Source: Aspergillus flavus (taxonomy: Eukaryota > Ascomycota > Eurotiomycetes > Eurotiales > Aspergillaceae). Taken from it: a stretch of 64,000 nt of DNA. The position numbers and the translations under genes were made by a program. Shown piece by piece: positions 12,205 to 27,400 of this stretch (within the stretch, counting starts at the first letter, position 1; every line of letters starts with the position of its first letter). The notes under the pieces were generated by a model, which was not told where the DNA came from, ran no database searches, and was given only the letters and a program-made list of their open reading frames with translations. The stretch is taken from positions 2,852,001 through 2,916,000 of the forward strand of contig NC_092407.1 in the NCBI RefSeq assembly GCF_009017415.1, read 5' to 3'.

Positions 12205-13485
12205 CTATTGCTTTGCGTTAAAATCCAACTGTCGGGCAGCGTTCTTGAATGTATTATCGACAATGTCTCCGCCTCTTCTTGCCAAATCGTTGCTCATTTT
12301 CTGAATCCCATCGGATTTTTTGGGGAGATCTTCCTTATTGGTCGGCCTGGGCTCAGTGAACCACCAGTTGTGTTGTAAAACTTGACGTGCCGTGCTCCGT
12401 TTTCTCGGATCCAAAGTACACATCGACATGAGCAAATCTGCGCCGATTGGACCGGCAGTCGGGAACTGTCTGAAGAAGAATTCACGACCCTGTATAGGAA
12501 CAATGTGATTTTTATCTGCGGGTATATAATTGGGCAGCCTAGTGACTCCTGGCCAGTTGTCCTCAGTGGGCGTGCCAAATGCTTCGCAAACTTTGGATAT
12601 CTGATCGAGATCAGAACTTCCTGCGACAAACGGTACTCGCAAGAGGAGCTCCGCAAAAACCATTCCCATGGACCAGATATCTACAGCGCCCGAGTATTGT
12701 CGTGCTCCATAAAGCAATTCAGGCGGTCGATACCAGCGGGTGATAACTTGGTGTGTCATATTCAAGTAAGGGTCAGCGAATGATCTAGCTAAACCGAAAT
12801 CTGCCAGTTTCACCTCACCATCGGTAGCAATGAGGAGATTATTAGGTTTTATATCTCGATGGAGAATAAAATTTTCGTGGCAGAACCAGACACCTCTAGC
12901 AAGCATTCCCATCCACGCCTTAACATCAGCTGCGCCGTAGTGAATATTTCCATCTTTAATGAGCATCTCAAGGTCACCACGTGGCAAATATTCCAGAACC
13001 AGGTTGAGGTTTTGGTCCTTGGACGAGAAGACATCATGGAGCGCTATGATATTTGAATGTGACAGTTCCTGTAGATATTTCACTTCCCGGATTGCATCCA
13101 TGGAAAGCCCATCTTTGTATTCAGCATTGACTTTGATCTTCTTGATTGCCACCAAGGACGAAGGATCGGCTCGAAGATGACCAAGGTATACGACAGCATA
13201 GGTTCCTTCGCCGAGCTTCTTGTCTGCCGATTCGTTTATTAGTGCCATGAGACAATTTGAGAGGAATCGTACGTATGGGCGATATATCTCACCTTTGATA
13301 TACTTATGCCGCACATCGTCATTTAATTGTTCAGTTAATTCACGATCAGTGCTGCGCGTGATAAAAGACGAAGATGTATTGCCCTGGTGATTGGCTGAGC
13401 TCTGAGCAGCTCTGAACTTAACTGCGGTGTCGGAAGCTGCCGTCGCGGTTGAAGAGGACTGGGGTGGTAAAGGTGAAATTGCCAT
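12205..13485 (-). CDS. kin28: TFIIH-associated cyclin-dependent kinase CDK7/Kin28
   Basis: Catalytic subunit of the TFIIH kinase module, which phosphorylates Ser5/Ser7 of the RNA polymerase II tail. I join 13485-13293 to 13223-12205 across a 69-bp intron (GTGAGA...GGCAG), giving 403 residues. The glycine loop LGEGTYAVVY is at about 68-77, the catalytic Lys at about 91, HRD at 185-187 and DFG at 205-207. The T-loop is NMTHQVITRWYRPPELL, with the activating Thr at about 220, as in CDK7. A C-terminal extension holds QHNWWFTEPRP followed by a polar tail. The intron is a multiple of three and has no stop, so the unspliced frame is also open, but it would put 23 foreign residues just before the glycine loop, which is not expected for the family. 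The gene shares a 498-bp divergent promoter region with mS41. Confidence 0.93.
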   Translation of the reverse strand: MAISPLPPQSSSTATAASDTAVKFRAAQSSANHQGNTSSSFITRSTDRELTEQLNDDVRHKYIKGEIYRPYVRFLSNCLMALINESADKKLGEGTYAVVYLGHLRADPSSLVAIKKIKVNAEYKDGLSMDAIREVKYLQELSHSNIIALHDVFSSKDQNLNLVLEYLPRGDLEMLIKDGNIHYGAADVKAWMGMLARGVWFCHENFILHRDIKPNNLLIATDGEVKLADFGLARSFADPYLNMTHQVITRWYRPPELLYGARQYSGAVDIWSMGMVFAELLLRVPFVAGSSDLDQISKVCEAFGTPTEDNWPGVTRLPNYIPADKNHIVPIQGREFFFRQFPTAGPIGADLLMSMCTLDPRKRSTARQVLQHNWWFTEPRPTNKEDLPKKSDGIQKMSNDLARRGGDIVDNTFKNAARQLDFNAKQ

Positions 13486-13983
13486 GGCTTGAAGATCGGT
13501 GGGATAGTCAACTTGTATTTCTGACCGTGGTTCGAGACTATAGCTCGCAAGCCAGCGCTAAACTGAGAAGTTGTAGAATAAAGTGCTGATCACAGAGAAT
13601 AGCCTGATAGCTTTAGTATCAGCCGAATATATTGTGTTGCGTAAATTTAGCATTACAGCGCCTTTCGCTTCGTTTCTTTTCTTTTTATTGTACTACTCAT
13701 TCATAGTGATATAAGCTTAATGCCAGTGTGTTGTGGTTGGTGGCACTTACTGTATTAAGCATGCATTACCAAGTCTCGGAGTTTTGTTGATCCTGAACAT
13801 GCGGCTGTCACCGAAATTTCTCCAACCGCTGAGAGTGCAGTTCAACTGGAAAGTCAGCTTTCAGCAATTTCACCTGGCCTCCATTGCCTACATCCCGATC
13901 ACTTCTTTTCGGTTCCTATCCACCCAATCTCACAAGCGTAATCTTGACCCTACAAATACTGGAAAAGATCAACGCGACCGATT
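13486..13983. promoter_or_regulatory. Divergent promoter region, CDK7 / mS41
   Basis: This 498-bp stretch separates the start codons of CDK7 (-) and mS41 (+), so it must hold both promoters and leaders. I saw no specific binding site that I can name with confidence. Confidence 0.5.
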
Positions 13984-14721
13984 ATGACGATGCGTAGCTC
14001 GTTTCTCTTATCTTCACGACTCATCAGACCTCTGGCCATCGGCAAAAAATGTGTGCGATGTTTCCATAAACACGCCTCTACGCCTTCTGTGCCTTCACCA
14101 ACACCATTCGTCCCCGACGTCGAAACATTCCTTACGTTGATTGGACGTGGCATGACTAAACATGCAAGCAAGCTGCCTTCATGGGAGAAGCTGTTTACTC
14201 TTAGCTCTACTGAGCTTCGGGATATTGGCATTGAGCCGACTCGTCAACGGCGTTACCTGCTCCGGAAAAGGGAGAAATTCAGGAACGGAGTCTTTGGGCC
14301 GGGTGGTGACCTGGAACATGTTGTTGATGGTACAGCCCAATTGCGCGTAGTTGAGGTTCCATTGACCCCAAGGGATACAACAACGGACAATCAAGCCTCA
14401 CGCCCCTCCACCTCCTCGGCGACGCTCTCTCCGGGGATGAGGAAAGTGATTGTCAATCTGCCACCTGATGCTTCCGAATATACACACGACCCATCGAAAC
14501 CACTCAAAAAGTTCGCGCACATGAAGATCCATCGTGGTTCCATGCTCAGCGGACCATTCTTGCAGCCAATCAAAGGTACAGATAATTGCGCAGCTCTATT
14601 AAAAGTCCAGGAAGGCATGTGGGAGGACAAGTTGGGACACAAGGTCGATGGTGGTGAAAGGAGACGTGCCGAGGTTAGGGCTAAAAAGAGGAGTGAAGAA
14701 AGGAGGAAGGGAACAGCATAG
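13984..14721 (+). CDS. FYV4: Mitochondrial small ribosomal subunit protein mS41 (IGR motif)
   Basis: Component of the mitochondrial small ribosomal subunit. A single exon encodes 245 residues. The N-terminus (about 1-30) is basic, rich in Ser/Arg/Leu and without acidic residues, as in a mitochondrial presequence. The IGR domain is at about 49-103 and contains the diagnostic string FLTLIGRGMTKHASKLPSWE, then TELRDIGIEPTRQRRYLL. The rest is a poorly conserved, basic C-terminal extension ending in an RRAEVRAKKRSEERRK-type tail. A second Met two codons downstream is an alternative start; either gives the same presequence. The gene is divergent from CDK7 and convergent with CYP51B. The domain assignment is solid; the yeast gene name is by family. 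Confidence 0.88.
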   Translation: MTMRSSFLLSSRLIRPLAIGKKCVRCFHKHASTPSVPSPTPFVPDVETFLTLIGRGMTKHASKLPSWEKLFTLSSTELRDIGIEPTRQRRYLLRKREKFRNGVFGPGGDLEHVVDGTAQLRVVEVPLTPRDTTTDNQASRPSTSSATLSPGMRKVIVNLPPDASEYTHDPSKPLKKFAHMKIHRGSMLSGPFLQPIKGTDNCAALLKVQEGMWEDKLGHKVDGGERRRAEVRAKKRSEERRKGTA

Positions 14722-15188
14722 AATCTCGTGAATCTATGAGAACTGCGGCGAATAATTGTCTTGTATAATAGTTTACTGTACTTTCTAAGGGCTTGAATCA
14801 CAATAACACGACTAGGAGCTACACTACAGGAGTGCACAATTTCAGGCACTGTAGACACATTGACCCCTGTGCGCTGTTAGGTGACATCGTCCAATTGGCA
14901 GGTTTAGGTCATAACTTTAGATTAAAATGATATGATAGAAAAATGGGGCTTCCTCAAAGTTAGCCCCCGATATTAAATGCAAAAGATAATTTACATAAAG
15001 AAATAGATCGTCTGGCAATATCATGCACGTTGGAACAAGAGGCCATAATACAAACGTGCAGAGCGTCCCTCCACCTTTATTTTACTCAGTCCTGCCTTCT
15101 AAGCACTTTCAAAGCACTTTCAAAGTTACCCCACAAAACACGAGGAATGTGCCCATAGACGTCGTAAGTTGCAAACGTCGAAGGAACA
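14722..15188. other. Convergent 3' intergenic region
   Basis: This 467-bp stretch lies between the stop codons of mS41 (+) and CYP51B (-). It contains an AT-rich centre and a tandem duplication of the word CACTTTCAAAG at about 15102-15124. No gene is seen. Confidence 0.45.
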
Positions 15189-17941
<2,753 letters not shown>

Positions 17942-20207
17942 TCATCTGTACTGACTGACGGAATCTTCTTTGAACAGCACTGGATCCCCACGCTCTCCAA
18001 GGTTGACAAAATCGTAAGGGGCACTATTTTCGTCAGGTGACACTTCACGTTTTTGGGCTTTGGCAGGCCGGTTGTGCACACGTTTTCCGGCGTTATTCTT
18101 ATGGAAAACTTTAATCGGAATAGCACCTTCCTCCACGTGCTCACTGAAATGGACATAATTGACACTGCTAAGGAGCGTGCGTTCCCGGGCGATTTTTCGT
18201 TTCGAGAAGTCCAGTTTTCCCAAGGCTCCAGTTAGCCCATCAGTGCTGTCAGAAACACTAGGGTATTTCCCAGTAAGCCATGGATGCTCTAGGCATTCGT
18301 CCACGGTGATTCTCTTGTCGACATCAACGGTGAGCATTTTGTCTATGAGATCTAGAGCCGGGTCGCCCACAGAATCCCAGTAGGGTGATGGGTAATCAAA
18401 GCGACCCATCTTGATCTGCTGCGCTAAAGTGTACGGGCTCTCGGCAGTATAAAGCTCATCGGAGAAAGGGGGAAATCCACAAAGGCATATGTAAAGAACA
18501 ACGCCAAGGGACCAGATGTCCACAGCTTTCGTGTATCGGCGCCGGCGGGAATCTTGTAATATCTCTGGTGCCACATCTACAATATAAGTATCAACAGTGC
18601 CATACAAGCCTTACTGGAGCGACTTACAGCTTGGCGTTCCGCATCTACGAGTAAGGAACATTAGCCAGGATCCCTGCACGAACAGGACACCGGTGAAGTA
18701 AAAGAGTGAAGGGAAAGGGGCATAGAGTTGCATCATACAGTGTTGTTGTAAATGAGTCTTCCCCGATAATCTTCGCAAGGCCAAAATCACCGAGCTTCAC
18801 AGTCAACTCCTTGTCTGCAACGAGGATATTTTCAGGTTTTATGTCCCGATGGACGACTCCACGATCATGCTATTATTGCCCAAGTTAGCTGTTTTCCCTG
18901 AATAATGGATAGCTTCATCACTACCAGATACTTTAACCCTTCGAAAAGCTGTACGAATATATGGCGCGTTTCCGTCTCCGAAAACTTCTGCTTGCTAACG
19001 ATCAAGTTGAAGAGTTCACCTTCTGGAGCAAGTTCCAGAACGAGATATACGCCATCACTTTCGTCGAACGTATCTTTAAGGCATAGTAGATTTGGGTGGC
19101 TGACACCCATCAACAGACCTATTTCTTGTTGTAAAGCGTCCACTTGGGACTTCTGAGAATCTCCGGGACGTTTCTCAAAAACCTTAACGGCGTATTGCGT
19201 TCCTGTAGACCGTTCTGCACAAAGGTAGACAGTTGCAAAATGGCCTTTTCCAAGTTGTTGAAGAAGCCTGTATTGCTGGCGGAACCCACTTGTTTCCCTT
19301 GTGCGAGGGTACCTGAAAACAAAGCGTGCTTCATCCAAGATAGTGACTTCATCCCCGTCTTCAAGTTCGCGATGCTTGTTACGCCCAACGATTGCATCAT
19401 TAATAAAAGTACCATTGCTAGACAGATCCTCCATTATCGCGACCGATCCACCCTTTCTGTTTTCTGGGAAGATCAAGAAATGCCGATTAGATATAGTGGG
19501 GACGTTGATCACCAAGTCTGAATATATCCATGTCAGAGTTGTCACACAATGTTATATTACGCTTTGCATTCATACTTACCACATTCCGGATGGCGACCAA
19601 CTAAGTAACCGCCAGGGGGATGGATCTTCGCTTGTTTGTCCTCCGATGATTTATCTTGCCGTCGAGTTGCCTTCCCAGCCTTGCCCTTGGACTTGGCATC
19701 CGCATGGCCTTCACAACTATCTCGTTTTCTCAGAACAAGGGGCCTCCGAACCTTTTCATCAAGCGGAATGAGGTAGCCCCATACCCCTTCAGCGGCCTCA
19801 TCCTCCACTTCGTCGGCAAATGCTCTGGGTGGGTATACAAATTGTGATTGAGCCTGCGTATCGCCAGGAGGAGACGAAAATGTTTGGAGGGAATCTGAAT
19901 TGAGCGGCGTTTGACAGCGCACTTGGCTAGAAGCACCAGGTGAAGCTGTGACTTCTTTCGTAACGTCCGTCGTAGTTGAATTTTGTTGGGTTAGAGGCGT
20001 AGGTAAATAGGACTGATTCACCGGCGTAGTCTGGGATTGATCTTGGTCTGTAGTTCTCTGAGAGCGCCGCTGCTTTTTCAAATCTTGTGAATCATGGTCC
20101 GTGCTAACCTATATGATATTTGCATCTTCAGCGACCTGCATTGGACCCGTTTAAGAAACACCCACCCTACTGCGTTTAAGAGAGCTCTTTTCGTTCTGTG
20201 GCGCCAT
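17942..20207 (-). CDS. chkB: Checkpoint kinase Chk2/Cds1/Rad53 type (FHA + kinase)
   Basis: DNA-damage and replication checkpoint effector kinase. Six exons are proposed: 20207-20166, 20108-19580, 19517-18925, 18869-18739, 18644-18628 and 18576-17942, summing to 648 residues. An N-terminal TQ/SQ-containing low-complexity segment covers about 15-130. The FHA domain is at about 150-265, with VGRHPEC spliced to DLVINVP, then SNRH and [10 protein letters not shown]. The kinase domain starts at about 273; [10 protein letters not shown] is at about 280-290, the catalytic Lys at about 302, HRDIKPEN from 395, DFG at 416-418 and CGTPSYVAPE from 433. The CGTPS stretch comes from a 17-nt exon. The C-terminal tail holds basic motifs. 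The first exon (14 codons) rests on frame and a GTGGGT donor only. An ACGCGT word (MBF-like) lies about 410 bp upstream, at 20615-20620. Confidence 0.9.
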
Positions 20208-21429
20208 TCTTCTTTTATGACTTTATGTCTCCCTTACGCTAAATAGTTGCCAAATTCGTCATAAAGGATAATGCGGTAGTAAATCCAGGTGTTTGGTTAA
20301 TATCAAGCAGAGCGACGCAGAGCAGAGTGACGCAAAAGAGCCCGTTGCTTCTCTTACAGTAAGTAGTAACGCAACTTCTGACTACCGTAATTATGCCTTG
20401 GCCTAGGAAGGAAGTAAAGGAGAAGGAAGACAAGACAAAACCAAGAGAAGGGGATCACGAGGTCCCAAGAAAAAAAAAATAATAACAAAAGGAAAGAGTA
20501 GGAGAAGTAGAGAAGGAAAAAGGTACAGGAGACTTGTTGTGGTCGTGAGGCTAACTCACGGCTGGCAGCTCCAGATTTATTAGGACTCGGGAGTTCTGCG
20601 AGGAAGGTGCGCTAACGCGTATTAAATCTTTCAAGCAAGTACTCTTCATAGGCCATTTGTTGACAACAAGGGGTAGTAATACCTTCTTAGTACCATCTAC
20701 CGACTACCGGATCCTATTTTTAAATACAAGAATCTTAAAGGGGGGGGGGGGGGGGGGGGGGGAGGGGGAAAGAAAGAAAGAAAGAAAGAAAAATAAGAAG
20801 AAAAAAAGAGGAAGAAGAAGAGGAAGTATATCTGAAAACGGAGGCTAGCATCAGTCTGTTTGGATTGGATGATATAGCTGTGTGATGGGAGACGGTTATA
20901 CTCCGTAGAGTTCAGTTCTTGTTACAGTCCAAAAAAAAGTAATGATACGATTGCTAGTTAGGTAGTACTGTACTGACATCGGCAGGTATACTTAACTGAG
21001 ACAGGTCTTTATGTAGCTTTATTGCTTAATCCTTCTAATTCGGGAGTTTGAGAGCCACAATCAGATATATCGCGTCATATGAGATTCGCACAGGTGCTTG
21101 TAAGTTCCTGTCCATCTAGCTAACTACCGGCCTGTACCGTGACTAACTGACGTGAGTTAGCCTAAAAAACCGAGGACCTAGGTCGGTCGTAATTTAGTTA
21201 GCCAGGAGTACGGACCACGGAGACGTAGGTAAGTTCGGCCTCCCACGTGGGTCTGGGCTGGGGAGGGAACACGTACTATGTACAGTCCGAGAGCACTTTT
21301 TATTACTTGAATCGTCTGCCGTTCAGGGGCAACTCGTACGTTATCTCCCTTTCGCCTCTTACATGGTTGAGGGAAACAAGGAACTTAAATTATCTACACT
21401 CCGTAATCCATTTTGAAGTTATTCTTGAA
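20208..21429. promoter_or_regulatory. Divergent promoter region, Chk2 / STT4
   Basis: This 1.2-kb stretch lies between the starts of Chk2 (-) and STT4 (+). It contains purine-rich low-complexity sequence at about 20460-20525 and 20740-20830, a long G run (separate entry), one TACTCCGTA word at 20899-20907 and an ACGCGT word at 20615-20620. No gene is seen. Confidence 0.5.
20740..20762 (+). repeat. Poly(G) tract, 23 bases
   Basis: An uninterrupted run of 23 G is followed by A, five more G and then a GAAA microsatellite to about 20790. Such a run can form a G-quadruplex and is prone to length change and sequencing error. Confidence 0.8.
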
Positions 21430-24400
21430 ATGGACGAGTGAGTCTTAATCTCATCTCTCGGAAAGTCTTACGCTGATTGGAACAGATTCTCCGCATCAAT
21501 CAGACCCTCCGCGCTGGGGAAGCTTGCAACGCTAGCAGTCAGATCACCGGAGAGTGATGAGAAATCAGACATTGCCCGCATCTCTCGACAGTTTCAACTT
21601 TCAACGTCTTACCCGCATGACTTGAATGGAGTTCTACGAAATCAGGCGCCAACCTCGCGGGTGCCCATGGTCCGTCGTCAACGCTTGCATCTCGTACATC
21701 AATGAGAAACACATAAACTGACTTTCGTAGGGCATCCGAGAACTAGATGTGTTAATCGCATTATGTAAAGCTTCTCCTTCTGTGGACAAATCCGAGCATG
21801 CCTCTAGGTTGGTTGCACAACTATCTCGGTACCTTCCTGAGGCCCACAGTCAGCTTTTCCGTCCTTCACCTTTCCTGCATCACATAAAGCCTTCCCCTTG
21901 GGAGGCACTCACCAATAATGTCACTTTGGCTCTTCTTTCATTGGGCTCCGAATCTCGATATCCATTGCTGCGAGAGACTGTTCTCGATGCTGTTGAGAAG
22001 TACCTGGAACACTGCGCCAAATCTGTTCAAGCTGCGACGCCTTTCACACATCATGATTCTGGAACAGATTATCCCGTTACGGCTTATGAAGCCGTCAGTA
22101 TATTATCAATTACAGTTTCCCTGGTTGGCTTTCTGGAGGCCTCCACTAAGTTTGCTTCCTTCTGGACAGCCATCGAGAAGCTTAGGATAATCGAGAAAAT
22201 GCGGTCAATATTGTCCGAGGGCTTTAAGGTTGCTGTTGAGACAGCCTCCTCTATCGTACGTAATGCAAATATGTCTGACAACATTCTTCGAGATTGGAGG
22301 AGGTACACTCGGCGTTATGCTGCCGATGGACGCCCTTTAGGAGCCATGCTGCTGCAGGAAGGATTCATGCGCTTTGTCAAATCGTGTACAACTTCACTCG
22401 TCGGAGCACATAATATGTCAGAGGATGAGTTGCTGGACGATTATATGAGTGGTGTTGGCATCGCTAGGAGCCACGATACAGACGAAATAGCTCTTATTAA
22501 TCGCACGGCAGAGGTCATCGATGATCAGATCAAGCTTCTAGAGGATGATTCTGATTATCTGCAGCTTGGCTCACACTTGCAACAACGGCTGACTTATTCA
22601 GTGAAGGCGTTCGCCTTTATCGGATACCTACATTGCGTTTTGAGTGGAAGGGCAAACAGCGAAGACTTCCTTCCTTGGTTAGAGAACACCCTGATGGATC
22701 CAAATCAAATGTCATGCCCTGAGCTGGCAACGGCAACTTTGAAAAGCATAGCAATAGTTGCGCGAATGTCACTAAACAGCGCTTCTTCCGGAAGTCGCTC
22801 TCTCTTGAGGTTCATTGTCGAAGGTGGCATCCCAGCTGGGCCCACAGCTTCTGTTGCTGCGAAATGCCTTGCCCAAGTTCTTGGTGTTATGTCTCAAGAC
22901 GCCGTTATTACGACTTTGTACTCACTTGGGAATGTTCTGAGTCCTGGCTCGGGCACCGAGAAGGCATATCGTGGACAGTCAGTGGGAGATGTTCCTGGCC
23001 ATAGCAATGCTTCCGCCAGTTTCTCCCAAGTGAAGCAAAATAGTGAGATCTCCCTTCTTGTCACTGGTGAGGAAGGCAGTATACATTATAGAAACGTTGT
23101 TCACGCCATTGTGACGATTGCTGCCCACTCTAATGACGAAAAAATAAGCGCCTTAGCACAATCTATGCTGCTTCAAAAGATCGGTAAAGTCAGTGCTTCT
23201 GTTGATGCCTATATCATCAAGGAAACTGCTGCGTTGTCTCTGAGCACAGCTCAAGGTGAATTTCACCTTCTTCTCAAGTTCTATGACCGGGCCTACTGGG
23301 ACGGAGTCACTAAGGGATATAGCAATGTTGCTACCGCAGTAGAGAGCGCAATGGCCTACCTTTCTGTCACACTGCAGAGGAACACCCCACTTTACAGGAC
23401 ATATTTGACGCATTTGCTAGAGAGTATCGTAAATAAGGGAGACGCGACGGATTTTGAGAATGAGCGCCAAAAAGACATCACCTTAGCTCCTGATGATCTC
23501 AGCCCCCTTTTGAAACCACTGGCGTTGCTTGTCTCCGATCGAGCCACTCCCAGAAACTGCGCGGATATTGCAGATTATGACCAGGACATATCTACTCTGT
23601 TTCGTGATGCTTGGTTCAACATTGCCGTTCACGGGATTTCACTTACGTCGGCCGTTGCTCGAACTCATATGAAGGAGTTGCGCATATTGGCAAAACATTC
23701 GCCACCCCTTGTTTCTGAAGACCGCATGGAAATGCTTGAAAGTGATGTGGAGCTTAATACAATTCTCAGGCGTGGCATGGGGCCACAGCGTCTCGTGGAA
23801 CAGAAAAAAATCCTGATTACGGAGCTTCCCAGCCGTGAATCTGAGATCAAGCGCTTAAATTATCCAAAAGCAGTTTTCCTTAATGCAGCGTTGTTAGTCG
23901 AAAGCCTCCGTGCATCTTCAGGAAACTGCACAAAAGTCCTCAGTTACTTCCGGGACCCGGCCTTGACTACCATCGAAATGGCTAGCTGCATGACTACAAT
24001 TGCAGACAAAGTGGTAAACACTTATGTCTCGCTGACGCTATCTGGTAGACACGAAGATTTCTCGGTCCCATTCTTGTCGAAAGAACTGGGTGATTTCCTT
24101 GTGGCTTGCTGTCATAGAGTAGAAAGAGTACAGAACGTTGCTGTACTCTGCGCTAATAAGATCATCAAAGAATGTCCATCAGCTCTATGCGAAAAAGACT
24201 CTCTCTTTGCCCTCCTCGAACTCTTGACAGTCATGTGGCAATCCTGCCTTGAAGAAGAACTCGATGAGTTCGAGTGGAAACCCTCGTTCACTTCACCCAC
24301 GGGAATAGTCAAAGTTGACTTACCTGATAACTATCATTTTAGAAGGAAAACTTTGGATGTGTTCCTTGAACGAGCTCGGGCATGGGTCACGGCCGTGATG

Positions 24401-27400
24401 GATATCGCCCCACTAGATATCAAAGGTCTCCTTCAGGTATGTCCCAATACTATTTTAGAAGCATTTCTCTCACTGGAAGCCAGACCTATTTATCCGCGTC
24501 CGAAGACAGCAATGGCTTTGGCAATATTTCTATGGGTAGATCGTTTGCACTTGATATGGGATCGCTTATCTCCAAAAGCGATCAGCGGCTGGGTAAGCGC
24601 AACGGTGCATAGTCAAGATTTAGTCCTAATGCATCTCATATCTGTTTAGGATCAATTGAGCCATATGGGATCAATAGGGTCGACGTTGCTTCTGAATTCA
24701 TGGCCCAGTACACTACACGCCAAAAGTATCGATATCCAGATACGCAGTTGTCTAAATTTCTAGGATGGGAAAACAGTCTGTGTATCCTTATTAATTCAAC
24801 AAGTTCATTGAGCTGATCAAACAATTGCAGGCCCCAGGATCAATGCACCTGTGCTGTTTCAGCTAAAGTCAAACGATGTTGTCGAGAATAGGCTATCCTT
24901 TTTATATGAGCAGATTAGCCTTGGCAATGAAGTTTCATTTCTGGAGGTTAGGGATTGGTTGCGAAAGGCAGCCGCTCTCTTGTGCTGTGGCGGTGATCAT
25001 CATCCTTCCATTCTTCATTACCTCGTTTCTTTACCCTTTGAGATATTCTCGACAGAGTCTATAAACCTCGGAATCTCTCTGTGGCTGGGAGCGATCCATG
25101 AGAATCCAATTGTGGAGCCCAAGATTCTAGTTGAGGTAGCTGAGGCTTGGGAGAAGACAATCTTGCGTAAGAAGGGTCTGTTCGACCCATCCTTTGAGTA
25201 AGGCCTCTATTCTTGCATCTTGTACCATTAAAACTGACTTGTTGTGACTTAGTTACGTTGATCCATTGTACGCAAAGATTGAGCTTCTGCCTAGTGATAA
25301 GGCATTGATGCTACAAAAGCAACAAAAAGCCCACAAGGTTCTCTCGCCGCACTCACATGTTCTCCAGTTTTTTGAGAGCCACTTCAGTGCAATTCAGCTA
25401 GGAAATTTACAAGATCAACAACTGTTTTGTCGCCTCGTTGACAAGACATCTGTGGGCCTCATGCAAACGAGCGGGCATCCACTATCTCGGGAGCTTCACT
25501 TTCGTATCATTCTGTTTGGCCTTAAGGTCCTAAAGCATTTCAGCTTGGCGGACCCGGCCTCTTCTTGGAAGCTTAAAGACCAACTCTTGTCCGCCGCCCT
25601 GAGTTGGTTTAGACATCCGCCTAGGTATGTTATCATTGAAACCGCGTGCTGCTGAGGTTATTTGTCTAATATGTGCAACTGCAGGTGGTCCTTCGGAGGC
25701 AATCGATTACAGATCAAAGCTGAAGATAAAGTCCTCAGTGATGTCGCGTCTGCTCTGGCTAATGTCTCTAATGTCGCTTGTCACACGCTGGGACCGTATA
25801 AGTCATTGCAGGCTAAACAAGATCTGCTCTATACCCTTCTTGAAAATGAGAGGTCGCGTCTCAAGGTCTGGCTATATCCTTTGGATCAAGAACGTAAACA
25901 TTACATACCTCAGTCTTCTGGAAGCAGGAATTTCATGGAGGTTCGTTGGCCTTATTTGCAACACCCATTCCGTTCTCCTTTTTCCGAGCACTCTTAAAGT
26001 ATGAGTCTAATTCTATCTCAGGAGGCCACTTCTTTGTTACGGCTTGCTTGGGTTGAGCATCCCGGTTTAGCCATTCAACTTGGTGCTCGTTTCCCATCTG
26101 TGAAGCTGAAGAACGATATCCGTTGGCTATTGCTCAACTTTCCGGAAAAGGTTATCGATGAGCCCAGTAGCCTTGAAATCATGCTCGGTGCTACTCTTCC
26201 TGCAGATATCTCATTCCAGTTAAAGGTAGGGTTACGTACAAACTCGATAAATTCATCTCAGCTCAAGGCTAATTTTAACAGTATTTGCTTTACTGGGCTC
26301 CCGTGAATCCCACTGAAGCTCTGACATATTTCTTACCTGCTTATGGAAACCACCCATTCATACTGCAATATGCGATGAAAGCATTGGAAAGTCATTCAAT
26401 TGACGTTCGTTTCTATTTTGTTCCACAGTTGGTCCAGGCTCTACGATATGATGCGTTAGGTTACGTAGAGCGCTATATCATGGAAACAGCTAAGCAATCT
26501 CAATTATTTGCGCACCAAGCAATTTGGAATATGAAAGCCAATTCGTACAAAGACGAGGATTCTCAAATTGTGAGTGAAGCGGCCCTTATCTGGAACGATT
26601 ATGTTAACATATGGAAAACAGCCGGATCCACTCAAGCCAACCCTGGACAAATTTATGGACTCTCTTATTGCCAGTTTCACTCACGAGGAACGCGACTTCT
26701 ATGAAAAGGAATTCTCCTTCTTCAATGACATCACAGGTATCTCAGGGAAGCTTCGGCCGTATATTAAAAGAAGTAAACCCGAGAAGAAAGAAAAGATTGA
26801 GGAAGAGCTTCGCAAAATCAAAGTGGAGGTTGGTGTTTACCTCCCTAGCAATCCCGATGGCGTTGTTGTCGGCATCGATCGCAAGTCAGGAAAACCACTC
26901 CAAAGCCACGCAAAAGCACCATACATGGCGACTTTCAGAATCCAAAAGACGAGGACTCGGTTTGATCCAGGAGGCGTCATAAGTTCTTTCGGACAACAGA
27001 CCTTGACTCAGGACCAACAGGCCCGTTTGGACTTGGAGCAAGAGACCTACGAGGTTTGGCAGTCGGCAATTTTTAAAGTCGGTGACGACTGCCGTCAGGA
27101 CATGTTGGCCCTGCAGATGATTGCTGCTTTTCGGAGCATCTTCAGTAGTGTCGGGCTTGATGTTTGGGTGTTTCCCTACCGAGTAACTTCGACAGCTCCC
27201 GGATGTGGTGTTATTGATGTCCTCCCTAATTCAATTTCTCGTGACATGCTGGGCCGTGAAGCTGTGAATGGGCTTTATGATTATTTCGTCTCCAAGTACG
27301 GCGGAGAGGATTCCATTAAATTCCAGGAAGCACGTACCAATTTTGTCAAGAGCATGGCGGCCTATTCTGTTATATCCTATCTTTTACAGTTCAAGGATCG

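Noticed and set aside
24593..24649. Open extension of the long STT4 exon past 24436 to 24649
   Set aside because: The conserved text TYLSASEDSNGFGNISMGRSF is in another frame and requires introns 24437-24483 and 24593-24649. The continuous frame is a chance read-through.
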